From the NCBI GenBank assembly GCA_035502775.1, contig DATJUB010000063.1:1-64000 (forward strand): a stretch of DNA of 64,000 bases, given 5' to 3'. The position numbers were made by a program, and so were the translations under genes. The notes beneath the pieces are model-generated. The model was not told the origin of the DNA. It saw only the letters and a list, made by a program, of their open reading frames with translations, and did no database searches. Positions 19,779 to 27,223 of the stretch are shown one piece after another; the stretch's first letter is position 1, and each line of letters starts with the position of its first letter. The stretch is from 67-14 sp035502775. GTDB taxonomy: Bacteria; Actinomycetota; Thermoleophilia; Solirubrobacterales; 70-9.

Positions 19779-20033
19779 ATGGCCCTGAATATCAAGGACC
19801 CCAAGACCGATCGCCTCGCCCGCGAACTGGCCGACCTCACCGGGGAGAGCATCACGGTCGCAGTCGGCACCGCCCTCAAGGATCGTCTCGAGCGTCTGAG
19901 CGGCAGTGTTCCCAGCGAACGACGCGCCGACGAGATGCTTCAGATAGCCAAGGGAACCGCCTCCCTTCCGGTTCTCGACACTCGCTCCGAGGACGAAATC
20001 CTCGGCTATGGCGACAGCGGCCTGCCGGAATAG
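19779..20033 (+). CDS. vapB: VapB-type antitoxin
   Basis: An 84-residue antitoxin of the PSK/Rv0623-like transcription-factor group. MALNIKDPKTDRLARELADLTGESITVAV is the dimeric ribbon-helix-helix DNA-binding part; the C-terminal half (LPVLDTRSEDEILGYGDSGLPE) matches the toxin-wrapping tail. It neutralises VapC and autoregulates the operon. It lies 3 nt before vapC. Confidence 0.9.
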   Translation: MALNIKDPKTDRLARELADLTGESITVAVGTALKDRLERLSGSVPSERRADEMLQIAKGTASLPVLDTRSEDEILGYGDSGLPE

Positions 20034-20036
20034 CCC

Positions 20037-20441
20037 ATGGTCATCGACACCTCCGCCCTGATGGCGATTCTCCTCGGAGAGCCGGAGCGAGATGAGTTCA
20101 TCCAGGTGATCGCCAACCACCCCGACCCGATCATCTCCGCCGCCACCATGGTCGAGGCCAGCCTGGTCGCCGAATCCAGACTGGGTACCGAGGGCAAGGC
20201 GTTGCTGGATGACTTTCTTCAAGCCGGTGGAATACGTACCGTCGCGTTCGATGAAACCCAGGCCGACCTTGCTCACGAAGCCTGGAAGAAATACGGCCGT
20301 GGCAACAGCCCCGCCGGCCTGAACTTCGGCGACTGTCTCAGCTACTCCCTGGCCAAACGAACCGACCGACCACTTCTGTTCAAGGGCAGCGACTTCACCA
20401 ATACAGATCTGCGATCAGCACTCGACCAGAACCGGAAATAG
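20037..20441 (+). CDS. vapC: VapC-type PIN-domain ribonuclease toxin
   Basis: A 134-residue PIN-domain toxin, a Mg-dependent RNase that typically cuts tRNA or rRNA. The acidic active site is complete: Asp4 (MVIDTSAL), Glu40 (MVEASLV), Asp99 (NFGDCLSY) and Asp119 (KGSDF). Length and the final NTDLRSAL are typical of the family. Its position in a strip between an old att scar and a prophage att suggests it may stabilise that strip. Confidence 0.92.
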   Translation: MVIDTSALMAILLGEPERDEFIQVIANHPDPIISAATMVEASLVAESRLGTEGKALLDDFLQAGGIRTVAFDETQADLAHEAWKKYGRGNSPAGLNFGDCLSYSLAKRTDRPLLFKGSDFTNTDLRSALDQNRK

Positions 20442-20642
20442 CGTCTTCCGGAAACCAGCAGATTCAGATGTCATCAAGATTTCTACCGGATGTGCCTCCA
20501 CTAGATTCGGGCTGGTTTCAGTTCGAATTGACACCTTCGATCGGACGAAAGATATTCACCACATCTTCATCTCAATGTTTCGTCTCAGAGAGCACAATCT
20601 GGTGACCTTCACGCCGAAACTAAGACTCCCAGACCACAGTCG

Positions 20643-21356
20643 CTAGGTCGGATTTCCCAGATCCAAAGAGTGCCCATGAACCTTCGCTACCTCCCCGCAA
20701 ATACCAGTCAGCCATGCTCGCCTGACTAGTTCACACCAGTTCCCTAGAGCCTTACCAATTATTTCGTTCATTTGACTACGAACCTTGCCGCTACTAGGTC
20801 CAGAGAGTTCATCCAGGAACTCCGGGTTGGCCTCGATCACGATCAAGCTCAACTCTTCCCAGAGATCATGTGCCGATTCTTCGCTTGGTGGAAGTGAAGA
20901 AAGAACATCTAGATTGTGAAACCTTCCCCCAGAGGCGTATCTATCAAAGGTTTCCAAAAGTAGAATAACTCCAGGATTCGGCCTAGAAGCCTCGTGCAGC
21001 TCGACAACTAGACCGGGCGCAGTACTAAGCTCTCGCCGCTTCATGATCCTCTCGCAGACTTCATTGTTTAGCGCAGAGATGCCGTGCCCAATTTTCATCA
21101 TGGCCTTCTTCTCAGGCCACGATCTTGTTTCGTCTAGAACTAACAAACCGTACGTCAGCTTGAGAAATTTTTCGCATCCGCTCGACAAACAGGCAAAAAT
21201 TACCTCGGCATCCCTGAGCGCAAATCGGTATGAGTGCAGTGCTGCGAAGCCATGCCTGAATAAGGTTGACAGGGCGTCAATCTCATATGCCAGAGCTACT
21301 TCCTGTTCCCTAGTCAGAGTTTCGACGGCATGTCCTCCCTTGATTGAACCTCCCAT
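20643..21356 (-). CDS. Hypothetical protein, lower-GC gene
   Basis: A 237-residue helical protein of unknown function. Its DNA is visibly more A/T-rich and uses codons such as AGA, CTA and ATA that the neighbours avoid, suggesting recent transfer. A segment GCEKFLKLTYGLLV followed by KIGHGISALNNEV is loosely reminiscent of HEPN-like helical domains found in defence proteins, but no catalytic RxxxxH motif is evident, so that link is weak. It sits alone next to attL. Confidence 0.55.
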   Translation of the reverse strand: MGGSIKGGHAVETLTREQEVALAYEIDALSTLFRHGFAALHSYRFALRDAEVIFACLSSGCEKFLKLTYGLLVLDETRSWPEKKAMMKIGHGISALNNEVCERIMKRRELSTAPGLVVELHEASRPNPGVILLLETFDRYASGGRFHNLDVLSSLPPSEESAHDLWEELSLIVIEANPEFLDELSGPSSGKVRSQMNEIIGKALGNWCELVRRAWLTGICGEVAKVHGHSLDLGNPT

Positions 21357-21744
21357 CGGGCAACCTCAATGCCTCTTACCGTCCTTCCTGGTCCAAGTGG
21401 ACCAAATTCCGACAAGAGGCACTTGCGCCGTCCAGCCTCGTAGTTCGGCGTTTGTATCGTCCGTTCCGTGTCCTCGTCCGAGTATCAGGATCAAGGGATC
21501 CGATCCGGAAACGAACTTTGCTGGTCTGCTTCCCCTCGGAAATATCGCAACAGGGCAGTGTCCAGTACCTCGCAGCCGACGACAAACAAACCTTGTGCTA
21601 GGACGTCCGATATCTGACCGCAACCGTTCACTTGCCGAACTTAGCTGGTGTGACGGACAGCTTCTCCAACCACGACGGAACATCTGCTGACCTGAGAGGT
21701 AGTGCCTCCGCGAAATCTTGATTCCGCAGCACTAGGGGAAAATT
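21357..21744. other. Intergenic stretch, no gene recognised
   Basis: Short open frames exist on both strands, but none has a ribosome site, convincing codon use or recognisable sequence. The composition is lower in GC than the flanks. It ends at the prophage attachment core. Confidence 0.5.
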
Positions 21745-21792
21745 AGTGCGCCCGACTGGATTCGAACCAGTGACCTTCGGTTTCGTAGACCG
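21745..21792. repeat. attL core
   Basis: A 48-bp sequence identical to 60112-60159. It carries only the 3' part of tRNA-Arg (T-arm to anticodon region); the sequence beyond 21792 does not continue as a tRNA. It lies about 350 bp from the integrase stop codon. Confidence 0.93.
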
Positions 21793-21837
21793 GGGTTTAC
21801 GTGGCGGAGGGGGCATGGTAGCGCCACCTTTCAGATG

Positions 21838-21858
21838 GGGGGAAAGGATGGGGGAAAG
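21838..21858 (+). promoter_or_regulatory. Candidate integrase arm-type sites, attL side
   Basis: Two direct copies of GGGGGAAAG (21838-21846 and 21850-21858), 12 bp apart, about 46 bp inside the prophage from the core. The same pair occurs inside the other end, so they may be arm-binding sites of the tyrosine integrase. Confidence 0.45.
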
Positions 21859-21863
21859 AGTTT

Positions 21864-22145
21864 TCATCCGGCGTTCTCGCTCTCCGTGGGAGTCGGGACG
21901 GGCAGGGGTACTTCGTCAAGGCTCTCGCGGACCTTTGCCCACAGACCGGGCTCGGTCATCAGGTGGCGGATACGCGCCGTGGTCCTGGTCATTTCCAGCA
22001 CCGGTGTGCTCTCGGGCATGAACCGGCGGGCATGGTCGTAGGCGGTCCTCGGGGTTTCGTCGTTCCCGTCAACCACGCGCCGCCAGAGGTGAACGGTGTG
22101 CCATCCGTAGGTGGCGACCAAGAGCGAATGCTTCGGCATGCTCAT
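21864..22145 (-). CDS. Hypothetical prophage protein
   Basis: 93 residues (MSMPKHSLLVATYGWHTVHLW start). Its start overlaps the integrase stop by 4 nt, indicating translational coupling. No recognised domain. It is the last gene before attL and its 3' end adjoins the candidate arm sites. Confidence 0.55.
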   Translation of the reverse strand: MSMPKHSLLVATYGWHTVHLWRRVVDGNDETPRTAYDHARRFMPESTPVLEMTRTTARIRHLMTEPGLWAKVRESLDEVPLPVPTPTESENAG

Positions 22146-23341
22146 CCCGAAACCTCACGATCGGCTTCGAGGCGATCGGCGATGAACTGGTCGAGCTGCT
22201 GGCCAGCGCGCACCAGCTCGCCGTCGAGGATGTGGGTGTAGAGGCGCAGGGTGATCGAGGCCGCGCCGGGCTGCGCGCCGGGGGTGGCGTGACCCATCCA
22301 TACGGACACCACCTTGGGGCTCACCCCCGCGTGATCGAGCCACGTCGCGCACGTATGCCGGCACTCGTGGAGCTTGATCGGGGTGAGTTTCGCTTCCTCC
22401 CATGCCCGGTAGCCGCGCTTCAAGAGCATGTTTGTGCTGAACATCCCCGACTTAGACGCTCGCCGCGGCGGGCACACCTTTCCGTCGTCAGGCCGGCCCT
22501 GGCGAAGGTGCTCGGCTCGCAGGGTGGTGAGGAGCGGCGAGACGATCGGGAGGATGCGCATGGCGGCCTCGGACTTCTGGCCGGGCAGCCGGATCATCCC
22601 GCGTTTCAGATCGACGTCGGTCCAGTCGAGCCGGCGGATCTCCGAGGCGCGGGCGCTGGTGTACGCGGCGATCGCCCAGGCCGGCCGGTCCGCGATCGGA
22701 AGCGCGTCGATCAAGGCGACCATCTCGGTCGGCGTGGCAACCCGATCTCGGGCGACCGAGTTGAGGGCGGGCAGCCTGATGTTGGCGGACGGGTCCGCCA
22801 AGGCGAAGTCGCGATCGACCGCGTACCGGTAGAGCGCCCGGAGCGAGTTGACGATCGAGCGGATGCGGGATCCGGACAGCCCCTCCCCCAGCAGCGAATC
22901 GATCAGCCGCTGGACATCGCCCTTGGCGATGATGTCGAGGCGGCGGTCCTTCATCGACTCAGGCAGGCGGTTGAGGCTCGATTCGAGGTTGACCACCGCG
23001 GAGTCCTGATAGCGGCGGCCGTGCTTGTTCAGGAAGACCCCGTCGCGGGCGGCTTGGACCATCCGTTCGGTCGCGTCCTCGACTGTCATATCCGATCGTC
23101 CGAGCGGGACCCCGGACTCGACCAGCTTCAGGAGGTCATTCCGGGCGTTCCGGGCCTCGATCGCGAGGTCGAACCTGGTGGTGCGGCGGACCCGCCCGAG
23201 CTGCTTGTCATAGACCGCGCCGTAATACCGCGGCGAGCACTTGCACTTCGCCTTCGGGTTCGGGGTCTTCGGGCAGTTGATCGAGTGGCGACCGAAGACT
23301 CCCTGGTACCTGGACTTCGTGTCGCGGCCGGCCATCATCAC
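22142..23341 (-). CDS. int: Tyrosine-recombinase integrase
   Basis: A 399-residue site-specific recombinase of the phage integrase family. A Cys/His-containing N-terminal arm-binding region (HSINCPKTPNPKAKCKC) and a core-binding SAM-like domain (about 90-190) precede the catalytic domain. Catalytic Arg lies in SARASEIRRLDW, the H-x-x-R box in LHECRHTCATWL, the His/Trp in VWMGHA, and the nucleophile Tyr in RLYTHIL. The GTG start overlaps the upstream xis-like stop (GTGA). It integrates into tRNA-Arg, as the adjacent att sites show. Confidence 0.95.
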   Translation of the reverse strand: MMMAGRDTKSRYQGVFGRHSINCPKTPNPKAKCKCSPRYYGAVYDKQLGRVRRTTRFDLAIEARNARNDLLKLVESGVPLGRSDMTVEDATERMVQAARDGVFLNKHGRRYQDSAVVNLESSLNRLPESMKDRRLDIIAKGDVQRLIDSLLGEGLSGSRIRSIVNSLRALYRYAVDRDFALADPSANIRLPALNSVARDRVATPTEMVALIDALPIADRPAWAIAAYTSARASEIRRLDWTDVDLKRGMIRLPGQKSEAAMRILPIVSPLLTTLRAEHLRQGRPDDGKVCPPRRASKSGMFSTNMLLKRGYRAWEEAKLTPIKLHECRHTCATWLDHAGVSPKVVSVWMGHATPGAQPGAASITLRLYTHILDGELVRAGQQLDQFIADRLEADREVSG

Positions 23342-23559
23342 GCGGCCCTCGACTCGCCGGGGCTCGACAGGTTCCGCTTGATCCAGTCGGTGAGGTCCTG
23401 CGGCCGGTACATCCGGAGCTGGCCGGAGTAGACGCAGGGCAGCTCCGCCTGGACGTGGCGCTCGAAGTGGTCGATGCTCATGTCGCCCAGAGCCTTCGCG
23501 GCCTGCTTGCGGTTGTAGAGGAGCGGGATCACGTCTGCGTCTCTCGCCTTCTTGGCCAT
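23338..23559 (-). CDS. Small helix-turn-helix protein, excisionase-like
   Basis: 73 residues from ATG 23559 (SD-like AAAGGAAG upstream). IPLLYNRKQAAKALGDMSIDHFERHVQAELPCVYSGQLRMYRPQDLTDWI fits the MerR-type winged helix of excisionases and helix_turn_helix_17 proteins. Position directly upstream of int and a coupled start support a directionality factor or int regulator. Confidence 0.7.
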   Translation of the reverse strand: MAKKARDADVIPLLYNRKQAAKALGDMSIDHFERHVQAELPCVYSGQLRMYRPQDLTDWIKRNLSSPGESRAA

Positions 23560-23561
23560 GG

Positions 23562-23888
23562 TCAGGAGCTTCCTTTGGCGGTGGACGCGGGCACGATGAA
23601 TGGCATCGGTTTGTGGTCGCACTGCCACACCTTGATGGCTCCAGAGTGGTCGGGTTCGCAGCCCCAATAGCTATGTTCCGGATCGGCCCACGGCAGCAGT
23701 TCGCGAGCTTCGGCCGAGCGCAGCTGCCGCATGTGTCCGACCGTGACTCGAACCTCTGTGAAGTCGCATCCGATCTCGTCAGCAGCGGCTCGCTGCGCCT
23801 GGCCCCTGGTGGTTCCCTCGCGGGTGACCCAGACGGTCTCGTGGTCGTCGGTCGCGCACAGGACTACGGCTATCTGATCGTTCCCCAT
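23562..23888 (-). CDS. Hypothetical prophage protein
   Basis: A 108-residue soluble protein with a His/Trp-rich C-terminal half (SYWGCEPDHSGAIKVWQCDHK). Two C-x-H/D pairs might bind metal. It has no recognised family. It overlaps its upstream neighbour by one base. Confidence 0.6.
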   Translation of the reverse strand: MGNDQIAVVLCATDDHETVWVTREGTTRGQAQRAAADEIGCDFTEVRVTVGHMRQLRSAEARELLPWADPEHSYWGCEPDHSGAIKVWQCDHKPMPFIVPASTAKGSS

Positions 23889-24436
23889 CAGTCGTTCCTC
23901 TGATCAGGATCGGTGAATCTGCCAGGTTGGCCCAGGTCGAAGAGCGGGACCGGCTCGGAGGAGGCCAGGGAGTTGGGGGCTTCCTCCGAGCTCGGTTCTG
24001 ACCCCACCTCGCTGCCGGTCTTGGAATCGGCGGCGATGTCGGACGCTTCCTCGCCCGGATCGGAGCTGGCCCCTGGAGGAGAGTCCATTCCAGCCCCGAC
24101 CCCGGCGAGGCGTTCGCGCCCCAGGTCGGTGATTTCGTAGGTCCTGATCTCAGCGCCATGCCTGGTGGGGATGGTCGAGGTTGTGTGTCCGATCTTTCGC
24201 ATCAGTCCCTTCGTGGCCACGCCACGCACCTGGCCGGGGATCAGGCCAGAGTGGATCGCGGGGATCTCGATCGACGCGAGGTCATTGGCAGAGAAAGTGC
24301 CCTTGCGGATCAGGATCTCGTGGATCGTTTCTCGGATTCGCTTGGTCCAGAACGGCTTGGTTGTCTCCTGTGCCCTGATTGCGGCGTCGAGATCATCGAA
24401 GCCATCGGCGCGGGCCTGTTCGATCGTGAGGCTCAC
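23888..24436 (-). CDS. Hypothetical prophage protein, winged-helix-like
   Basis: 182 residues. The central part (TIHEILIRKGTFSANDLASI, GQVRGVATKGLMRKIGHTTSTIPTRHGAEIRTYEIT) reads like a winged-helix domain and could bind DNA; the C-terminal 60 residues are acidic and Ser/Glu-rich, probably disordered. Possible replication accessory protein, by context only. Confidence 0.55.
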   Translation of the reverse strand: MSLTIEQARADGFDDLDAAIRAQETTKPFWTKRIRETIHEILIRKGTFSANDLASIEIPAIHSGLIPGQVRGVATKGLMRKIGHTTSTIPTRHGAEIRTYEITDLGRERLAGVGAGMDSPPGASSDPGEEASDIAADSKTGSEVGSEPSSEEAPNSLASSEPVPLFDLGQPGRFTDPDQRND

Positions 24437-24639
24437 GACGGGTCACCGTTGCCCTTGATGCCGGCGGCCGCTCGGATTGAAACGTCGTCGCGCTTCGGTA
24501 GGCCGATCGTTTTCCAGTTGCGGGGGTCCCTGGACGCTCGTTTCGCTTCGGCAGCGTTCTGGGCCATGACGGTGATGACCTGTGTGGACTTGAACGTGAT
24601 GGTCACGCGACGCTCGACCTGTTCCTTTGGTTGGCCCAT
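24433..24639 (-). CDS. Hypothetical small prophage protein
   Basis: 68 residues starting MGQPKEQVERRVTITFKSTQ. A basic protein with predicted beta strand then helices. It is coupled to the downstream gene by a 4-nt overlap and follows the DnaA-N-domain gene by one base. Confidence 0.55.
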   Translation of the reverse strand: MGQPKEQVERRVTITFKSTQVITVMAQNAAEAKRASRDPRNWKTIGLPKRDDVSIRAAAGIKGNGDPS

Positions 24640-24640
24640 C

Positions 24641-24994
24641 TCAGGTGACCTCCTCGAATGTGATTTCGATGAACTCCGGTGCTGCCTGCTTGAGCGCCCG
24701 CAGAATCATCGGGCGATACCGACGCTCGACCCAAGTCCTGATGGAGTCGGCGCAGGCGAGGTGGATCGTTCCGCCCCGGACTGCGGCGACGTGAACTGGA
24801 GCGAGCCACATCCGGTAGGTCGCCTCGGGCAGGCTCGCTTCGAGCTGATGGTGGACTTCCTTCCAGACGGCTGTGATTCCGGAAGCGTCGAACTCGGCGA
24901 TTGCGAGAGCCTGACGCAACACGAGACCATCGCGGAGCGGGAGCTTGTCGCTGAGGACGGTTTCGGCTGCTCGCTGGATCTGGTCGCGAGTCAC
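24641..24994 (-). CDS. DnaA N-terminal-domain protein
   Basis: 117 residues from GTG 24994, chosen because GGGAGG lies 5 nt upstream. The C-terminal half, VWKEVHHQLEASLPEATYRM followed by W-L-x-P-V, then IHLACADSIRTWVERRY, matches DnaA domain I (W-x-x-V-x-x-x-L, F/Y-x-x-W, L-x-V-x-x-x-x-x-x-x-W-V-x-x-R-Y). In bacteria this domain binds DnaB helicase or DiaA and mediates DnaA self-association. The AAA+ and DNA-binding domains are absent. An iteron array lies just upstream, so a role in recruiting host replication proteins to a phage origin is inferred. Confidence 0.75.
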   Translation of the reverse strand: MTRDQIQRAAETVLSDKLPLRDGLVLRQALAIAEFDASGITAVWKEVHHQLEASLPEATYRMWLAPVHVAAVRGGTIHLACADSIRTWVERRYRPMILRALKQAAPEFIEITFEEVT

Positions 24995-25132
24995 ATTCGC
25001 CTCCCGGTGAGCCGGGGGCAAGGACTCGCGAGTTGGATACCGGGTCAGGAATTGTTCTATCCGGCAATCCACCGGCGACCCTTTCGGCCTCGCGCACACG
25101 CGCCCGCGCCGGTAATCGACAACTCCAAGGTG

Positions 25133-25181
25133 GTTGGTCGACCAACGAGGCTCCTTTTTTCACCACAAGGTTGGTTAACCA
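25133..25181. promoter_or_regulatory. Two palindromes upstream of the DnaA-N gene
   Basis: GTTGGTCGACCAAC (25133-25146, perfect 14-bp) and TGGTTAACCA (25172-25181, perfect 10-bp), both embedded in similar CAAGGT-GGTTGGT sequences. They look like operator sites for one regulator, or part of the replication origin. Confidence 0.5.
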
Positions 25182-25208
25182 CTTCGTAGATTGGAGGTTT
25201 AAGGTTTT

Positions 25209-25305
25209 GCATATGCGGTCGCATCCCGAAAGCGGGGGGGTCGCATATGCCGACGCATATGCCCGCGCATATGCGGTCGCATTGCTGACGCATATGCGGT
25301 CGCAT
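25209..25305. repeat. GCATATGC iteron array, candidate prophage replication origin
   Basis: GCATATGC (itself palindromic) occurs five times at 25209, 25243, 25255, 25267 and 25290. Three copies are extended to the identical 16-mer GCATATGCGGTCGCAT (25209-25224, 25267-25282, 25290-25305). The array fills the gap between the DUF1376 and DnaA-N genes. Spacing of 12 bp between three consecutive copies and the neighbouring replication genes suggest an initiator-binding origin. Confidence 0.6.
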
Positions 25306-25310
25306 CGAAC

Positions 25311-25703
25311 TCACGCAGCCTCCGCGTTCCTGGCGCGCTCCGCCGCCCACCGCTTGTCTGCGGCTTCCTTGGCTTGGATCCGCCGGATCTCCTTGACCCT
25401 CTCGTTGGCATTCGCCTTCTTGCGGACCTCCTCCATGCGAGGGTTGAAGAGGCGCTCGCCGGAGGGTTCCCAATGCTCGCCGATCGTCCGCCAGATTTTC
25501 CTGAAAGCCGGGCGGGTGAGCCCGAGAAGCCGGGCAATCTTCGCCTCGTCCTTCGGTAAACCGACCTTCGTCCAAGCGATACAGAGCAGGTCGATATACA
25601 CGCCCTTCTCTTCGTAGGTCATGGTCGAGACCGACTCGGAGTTGAGCCAGTCCTTCGCGTAGAGCAGGAATGCGGGAAGCTGATCGGCTGGTTCGAGACT
25701 CAA
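25311..25703 (-). CDS. DUF1376-like phage replication protein
   Basis: 130 residues. AFLLYAKDWLNSESVSTMTY, then EEKGVYIDLLCIAW and LPKDEAKIARLLGLTRPAF, match DUF1376, the N-terminal winged-helix-like domain of phage replication proteins (YdaU/DnaD-related). The C-terminal part is a charged helix rich in Lys/Arg/Ala. It probably acts in replication initiation together with the DnaA-N protein; its gene ends 8 bp from the iterons. Confidence 0.7.
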   Translation of the reverse strand: MSLEPADQLPAFLLYAKDWLNSESVSTMTYEEKGVYIDLLCIAWTKVGLPKDEAKIARLLGLTRPAFRKIWRTIGEHWEPSGERLFNPRMEEVRKKANANERVKEIRRIQAKEAADKRWAAERARNAEAA

Positions 25704-25984
25704 GTCGGGCCACCCGCCACCCTTTCGCGTAGAGCAGCTTCGAGATCCCCAGGCGTGGTCTTCCGCCGGGTGTCCGCGATGTCGGTAGCTCGGCGGACGT
25801 CCTGGTTGAACGTGACCGCCGCTTCATTGCTCGTTTCTAGGATGTCCTTCGCGATGTCATACCGGGCGACGGGATCGGTGGCTTCCTCAAACGCCTCGAA
25901 GAGCGGACCGAGGGTCTCCTGCTGACGCTTGTGGGCGCGGCGCAGGGCCTTCGCGAAATCGACTGTGATGTCCGCAGACTTCAT
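25700..25984 (-). CDS. Hypothetical prophage protein
   Basis: 94 residues, nearly all helical, with charged heptads (FAKALRRAHKRQQETLGPLFEAFEEATD). No family recognised. Overlaps its neighbours by 4 nt on both sides. Confidence 0.55.
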   Translation of the reverse strand: MKSADITVDFAKALRRAHKRQQETLGPLFEAFEEATDPVARYDIAKDILETSNEAAVTFNQDVRRATDIADTRRKTTPGDLEAALRERVAGGPT

Positions 25985-26196
25985 GACCGGCTACGTGCCT
26001 CTTCAAGGTCGATCGGCGAGCGGCCACGGCAAAACCGGATTGCGTCCATCAGCAGTGGGTTCTCGAGTTCGAGTTCCCGATCGAACGGTCGGATCTTCGC
26101 CTGTCGCCGGCGTGCGGCGCGGGTCTTGCGCTCGGCGTTGAGAAAACCGATCACAGCGGCGAAGGTGAGGGCAAGCGCAATACCGAACCAGATCAT
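25981..26196 (-). CDS. Small single-pass membrane protein
   Basis: 71 residues from ATG 26196 (ATGA overlap with the upstream stop). MIWFGIALALTFAAVIGFL is a clear membrane segment, followed by a basic cytoplasmic tail (ERKTRAARRRQAK). Function unknown; such proteins in immunity regions can block superinfection, but nothing here proves it. Confidence 0.6.
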   Translation of the reverse strand: MIWFGIALALTFAAVIGFLNAERKTRAARRRQAKIRPFDRELELENPLLMDAIRFCRGRSPIDLEEARSRS

Positions 26197-26414
26197 TCGA
26201 CGCCAGCCTTCGCCTCTTCGAGCGGCCACGCTTGGGAGACGGTGAACCCATAATGTTCGGCAATCGCTTTCGCGTTGCCGGGGGTCGGGACAGTGCCCTT
26301 CTCAGCGCGCTGTAGGGCGGCGACGGTAACGCCGATCTCCTCGGCCTTCTCTTTCAAGGTCTTACCCTGGTCGCGACGCAGACCAACGAAATCCACTGGA
26401 GCTGCGCCGCTCAT
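26193..26414 (-). CDS. HTH-type (XRE-like) small regulator
   Basis: 73 residues from ATG 26414. FVGLRRDQGKTLKEKAEEIG, then VTVAALQRAEKGTVPTPGNA and KAIAEHYG, form an XRE-type five-helix domain. It is translationally coupled to the upstream HTH gene (ATGA). Likely a second regulator of the lysogeny switch. Confidence 0.7.
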   Translation of the reverse strand: MSGAAPVDFVGLRRDQGKTLKEKAEEIGVTVAALQRAEKGTVPTPGNAKAIAEHYGFTVSQAWPLEEAKAGVE

Positions 26415-26695
26415 GTTCGGGCCCGTTTCTTCGCGGCGCGTATCCGTAGCTGGGCTTCGATTGACCACAGTTCGTCGGGATCAACTCCGAGCTGAGTTGC
26501 CAGGGCCCCTTGGACGCGGGCCGAGGGTATCCAACCGTCGATGACGAGTTCAATCGTCTTGTGCGAGACCCCCGACTTGCGGGCTAGGGCTCGCGGCGAC
26601 ATCCCTTTCTTGACCATCAGCGTGAAGAACTCGCGATTCGTCTCGCAGGGTTCGCCATTCGGCAAACGCTTTCGACTCCCGTTTCGTTGGTTCAT
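26411..26695 (-). CDS. HTH-type prophage repressor candidate
   Basis: 94 residues from ATG 26695. The HTH lies in FFTLMVKKGMSPRALARKSG followed by VSHKTIELVIDGWIPS, typical of XRE/Cro-C1 proteins, followed by LGVDPDELWSIE. It is divergent from the plus-strand HTH gene at 26777 and its start codon overlaps the first of three operator repeats, so it is the best candidate for the immunity repressor. Confidence 0.7.
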   Translation of the reverse strand: MNQRNGSRKRLPNGEPCETNREFFTLMVKKGMSPRALARKSGVSHKTIELVIDGWIPSARVQGALATQLGVDPDELWSIEAQLRIRAAKKRART

Positions 26696-26746
26696 TCCCC
26701 GAAACGTAGCAGATTCTCCCGAAACATGGAGAAATTCCCCGAAAAC
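26694..26746. promoter_or_regulatory. Operator array of the lysogeny switch
   Basis: Three direct repeats of ATTCYCCGAAAC-type sequence at 26694-26705, 26713-26725 and 26734-26746, spaced about 20 bp (two helical turns), plus a weaker TTTTCCCCGA near 26768. They lie between the divergent HTH genes, as expected for repressor/Cro operators. Confidence 0.6.
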
Positions 26747-26776
26747 CTCCCGCGATTTCCCAATAGGTTTTCCCCG

Positions 26777-27223
26777 ATGAATGGCATTCCACAACGGATC
26801 AGGGCATCGAGGACCTTCGCGGGTCTGTCCAGGGAGGAACTCGGCAGAGCGATTGACCGGAGCGGCGACACGATCCGGGCGATCGAACTCGGGAAGCGGG
26901 AAGTAGGTCGGCTAGAGCTACCGGTGATTGCCGAAATGTGCGGCGTCCCGAGATGGTTCATCCGGTGGGGATGGGAGGCGGCACTAACCGACGAACCCTT
27001 ACGCGAGGCCGGGGAGAAATACTTGGGCGACGAGGAGTTCCAGCTTCGGCAGGCACGGATGGAAGCCGCGCCGATCCGTGAGCGCATCCACTTCGAGCGC
27101 CATGGTCAGGCCGAGGCTATTTCACGCGATACAACTTCGGACGAGGTCGAGCTGGGTCTGGAAATTCAGCGGGATCGGGATCGAGGCCGAGGTTCTGGCG
27201 AAGGTGAACGCGGACGTGGCTGA
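26777..27223 (+). CDS. XRE-family regulator, Cro-like position
   Basis: 148 residues from ATG 26777. IPQRIRASRTFAGLSREELG and RAIDRSGDTIRAIELGKREVG are a standard XRE HTH; VIAEMCGVPRWFIRWGW follows. It is one of only two confident plus-strand genes in the prophage and is divergent from the repressor candidate. The last 20 residues (RDRDRGRGSGEGERGRG) are low-complexity and overlap a small minus-strand frame, so the true C-terminus may be altered by a frameshift. Confidence 0.7.
   Translation: MNGIPQRIRASRTFAGLSREELGRAIDRSGDTIRAIELGKREVGRLELPVIAEMCGVPRWFIRWGWEAALTDEPLREAGEKYLGDEEFQLRQARMEAAPIRERIHFERHGQAEAISRDTTSDEVELGLEIQRDRDRGRGSGEGERGRG

Noticed and set aside
20643..21356. HEPN ribonuclease assignment
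   Set aside because: Only loose helical similarity; no R-x4-6-H motif seen.
21628..21867. Small minus-strand frame across attL
   Set aside because: Part of it is the translated tRNA T-arm; no ribosome site.
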